NCBI GenBank assembly: GCA_035711385.1
Contig: DASTCG010000163.1
Location: 1 to 7,504 of the forward strand
Direction: 5' to 3'
DNA length: 7,504 nt
Source of the DNA: JACDAN01 sp035711385
GTDB lineage: Bacteria > Actinomycetota > Thermoleophilia > Gaiellales > Gaiellaceae
Both the position numbers and the translations under genes were made by a program. This document shows positions 5,745 through 7,504 of this stretch, piece by piece. The notes under the pieces were generated by a model. It did no database searches, had not been told where the DNA came from, and was given only the letters and a program-made list of their open reading frames with translations. How positions within the stretch are numbered: position 1 is the first letter of the stretch; each line of letters begins with the position of its first letter.

Positions 5745-6909
5745 GAGGCTCCACTTCGTCGGGATCGGGGGTGCCGGCCTCTCGGGCTACGCGCTTCTCG
5801 CCCACGCCTGGGGCGCGGAGGTGTCGGGCTGGGACCGCTGCGAGACGCCGTACCTCCAGCACCTACCCCCGGAGATCACGGTGACGATCTCCCCCGAGCC
5901 CGACCCTCCCGCCGACGCCGAGACGGTCGTCTCGACGGCGTTCGCGGGCCGTGCCCGGGGGCGCTCCCGGGCCGAGTTCCTCGCGGAGCTGGTCTCGCTC
6001 CAGGACTCGATCGTGGTTGCCGGGGCCCACGGCAAGACGACGACCGCAGCGATGATCGCCTTCGTGCTGGACCGGCTCGGCCGCGAGCCGGGATTTCTCA
6101 TCGGCGCCGAGGTCCCGCAGCTCGACGGCAACGCGCGGGCAGGAAGCGGCTGGCTCGTGGTCGAGGGAGACGAGTCCGACCGGACGATCGAGCTCCTGCG
6201 CCCGAAGATCGCGGTGGTCACGAACGTCGACCTCGACCACCACACGGAGTTCGCCTCGCGCTCGGAGGTGGACGACCTCTTCGAGCGCTGGCTCGATGCC
6301 GCGCCGAAGGTCGTCCGGGGAGAGGAACTGCCGCCCTACGACGGCGAGCTGACCGTCCCGGGCGAGCACAACCGGCGGAACGCCGCGACGGCTTTGGCCG
6401 CGCTCGAGCTGGCGGGCGTCGGGGCGCGCGAGGCCTGGCCGGTGCTTCGCGAGTTCCGCGGCGCCGGCCGGAGGCTCGAGGAGGTGGGCGTCGCGGGCGA
6501 TGTGAGGATCGTCGACGACTACGCCCACCACCCGGCCGAGATCCGCGCGACGATCTCCGCGCTCCGCGAGCAAGGGACCGGACGGATCCTGGCGCTCTTC
6601 CAGCCGCACCTGTACTCACGCACCCGGCACCTGGCTCGTGAGACGGCCGCCGCGCTCGCGGAGGCAGACGTCGCGGCCGTCACGGACGTCTACGCCGCGC
6701 GGGAGGATCCGGTGGAAGGCGTGACGGGGAAGGTCGTGGTCGACGCGCTCACCGAGCTGCGTCCCGGGATGACGGTGGGCTGGACTCCCCGGGTCGAGGA
6801 CGGCGCCCGATTTCTCGCTGGCCGGGCGCGGCCCGGCGACGTCGTCCTGACCGTCGGGGCAGGAGATGTCGACCGAGGCGCCGACCTCGTCTTCGAGGCG
6901 CTCTCGTGA
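5725..6909 (+). CDS. murC: UDP-N-acetylmuramate--L-alanine ligase MurC
   Basis: Cytoplasmic ligase that adds L-alanine to UDP-MurNAc, the first stem-peptide step. The 394-residue product shows GIGGAGLSG (13-21), P-loop AGAHGKTTT (99-107), EGDESD (147-152), TNVDLDHH (166-173), GEHNRRNA (213-220), GRRLE (248-252), DDYAHHPAEI (264-273, typical of MurC), FQPHLYSRT (292-300), VYAARE (322-327) and GAGD (378-381). It is well below the usual 450-490 residues: the segment between DDLFERWLD (183-191) and the GEHN motif is reduced to about 20 residues, where most MurC proteins carry a much longer part of the central domain. The start is TTG, the only start codon between an in-frame stop at 5716 and the Rossmann loop, and it overlaps the murG end by 20 bases. 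The TGA stop overlaps the murB GTG. The related ligase Mpl is less likely given the gene order. Confidence 0.95.
   Translation: MQPLAGRRLHFVGIGGAGLSGYALLAHAWGAEVSGWDRCETPYLQHLPPEITVTISPEPDPPADAETVVSTAFAGRARGRSRAEFLAELVSLQDSIVVAGAHGKTTTAAMIAFVLDRLGREPGFLIGAEVPQLDGNARAGSGWLVVEGDESDRTIELLRPKIAVVTNVDLDHHTEFASRSEVDDLFERWLDAAPKVVRGEELPPYDGELTVPGEHNRRNAATALAALELAGVGAREAWPVLREFRGAGRRLEEVGVAGDVRIVDDYAHHPAEIRATISALREQGTGRILALFQPHLYSRTRHLARETAAALAEADVAAVTDVYAAREDPVEGVTGKVVVDALTELRPGMTVGWTPRVEDGARFLAGRARPGDVVLTVGAGDVDRGADLVFEALS
6895..6898 (+). promoter_or_regulatory. Ribosome-binding site of murB
   Basis: GAGG is found seven bases before GTG 6906, inside the end of murC. It supports this GTG, which forms a GTGA junction with the murC stop, as the murB start. 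Confidence 0.5.
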
Positions 6910-7504
6910 CGATTGACGAGCGAATCCCGCTCTCGCGCTACACGACGCTCGGCACGGGCGGACCGGCGCGCTGGTTCGCGAAGCCGGAGACGCTCGAGGA
7001 TCTCGAAGAGGCGCTCGCCTGGGCCTCCGGCCGCGGAGTCGAGGTCGCCGTCGTCGGGCTCGGCTCGAACCTTCTCGTCGCGGACGGCGGCGTCGACGGG
7101 CTCGTCCTCAAGCTCACGGGCGACCTCGCCGCAGCGGAGGTCGACGGGCACGTGCTGCGGGCGGGCGGCGGAGCGCCCCTCGCCGTGTGCCTCCATCGCG
7201 CACGCGCCGCCGGTCTGGGCGGGCTCGAGTTCGCCTGCGCGATTCCCGGGACCGTCGGCGGCGGCGTCTGGATGAACGCGGGCGCGTACGGCGGCGACAT
7301 CGCTGGAGTGCTCGAACGCGCGCTCGTCTCGGATGCATCGGGTTCGGGCTGGCGGAGCCCGGACGAGCTCGGCCTCGAGTACCGGCGCTCCTCGCTGCTC
7401 CCCGGCGAGGTGGTCGCCCGGGCCGAGTTCCGGCTCCGGCCGCGGCCGGTCGAGGAGATCAAGGCTACGGTCGCGGAGATGCAGGCCGCGCGGAAGGCGG
7501 CGCA
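6906..7504 (+). CDS. murB: UDP-N-acetylenolpyruvoylglucosamine reductase MurB (3' partial)
   Basis: FAD- and NADPH-dependent cytoplasmic reductase that turns UDP-GlcNAc-enolpyruvate into UDP-MurNAc, the substrate of MurC. The frame runs from GTG 6906 off the end of the window with 199 complete codons and no stop. Motifs: PLSRYTTLGTGGPA (8-21), the FAD-binding GLGSNLLVADGG (51-62), GLEFACAIPGTVGG (106-119), WMNAGAYGGD (122-131) and YRRSS (159-163), whose Arg is conserved in the active site. The C-terminal part with the catalytic Ser and Glu is beyond the window. Base use resembles the neighbours, with no sign of transfer. The GTG overlaps the murC stop, so the pair that makes UDP-MurNAc and then uses it is probably translated together. 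Identification is firm; total length and the type I/II subclass cannot be settled here. Confidence 0.95.
   Translation, partial: MTIDERIPLSRYTTLGTGGPARWFAKPETLEDLEEALAWASGRGVEVAVVGLGSNLLVADGGVDGLVLKLTGDLAAAEVDGHVLRAGGGAPLAVCLHRARAAGLGGLEFACAIPGTVGGGVWMNAGAYGGDIAGVLERALVSDASGSGWRSPDELGLEYRRSSLLPGEVVARAEFRLRPRPVEEIKATVAEMQAARKAA

Noticed and set aside
4600..5862. 420-codon minus-strand frame opposite ftsW, murG and murC
   Set aside because: The product is dominated by Arg, Ala, Gly and Pro, as expected of an antisense shadow of GC-rich genes, and nothing in it resembles a domain.

Overview
The window is an uninterrupted stretch of the division and cell wall (dcw) cluster, read entirely on the + strand: murF (5' end missing) - mraY - murD - ftsW - murG - murC - murB (3' end missing). 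All seven are assigned from family motifs read directly in the translations. No RNA gene, mobile element, CRISPR array or long repeat was seen.

The DNA is very GC-rich, with strong G/C preference at third codon positions. MurB lying directly after MurC, a compact MraY (341 aa), unusually short MurD (404 aa) and MurC (394 aa), and a MurG with TEADAHLG where most bacteria have an HEQN-type motif all suggest a deep-branching high-GC actinobacterial lineage, perhaps class Thermoleophilia. That placement is inference from motif style. An alphaproteobacterium, which also has murB after murC, fits the compact proteins less well.

Layout: murF (from base 2 to 1204) overlaps mraY (1204-2229) by one base. 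The only gap in the operon, about 150 bases, follows mraY. It holds a possible 49-codon reading frame (2226-2375) that starts inside the mraY stop and ends one codon before murD, in the murD frame. murD (2379-3593) and ftsW (from 3590) share a GTGA junction. ftsW stays open to 4807 and so overlaps the first 140 bases of murG (4668-5744) in another frame. murC starts at TTG 5725 inside the murG end, and murB starts at GTG 6906 in a second GTGA junction.

Together the genes cover the late cytoplasmic and membrane steps of peptidoglycan synthesis. MurB makes UDP-MurNAc from the enolpyruvyl precursor. MurC, MurD and MurF add L-Ala, D-Glu and D-Ala-D-Ala (the MurE step is not in the window). MraY moves the product to undecaprenyl phosphate as lipid I, MurG adds GlcNAc to give lipid II, and FtsW polymerises it at the septum. 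The near-continuous overlaps suggest one transcript with translational coupling. I see no convincing wholly new system here. The points most worth checking are the mraY-murD spacer frame, the long ftsW/murG overlap, the non-standard MurG motifs and the shortened central parts of MurD and MurC.
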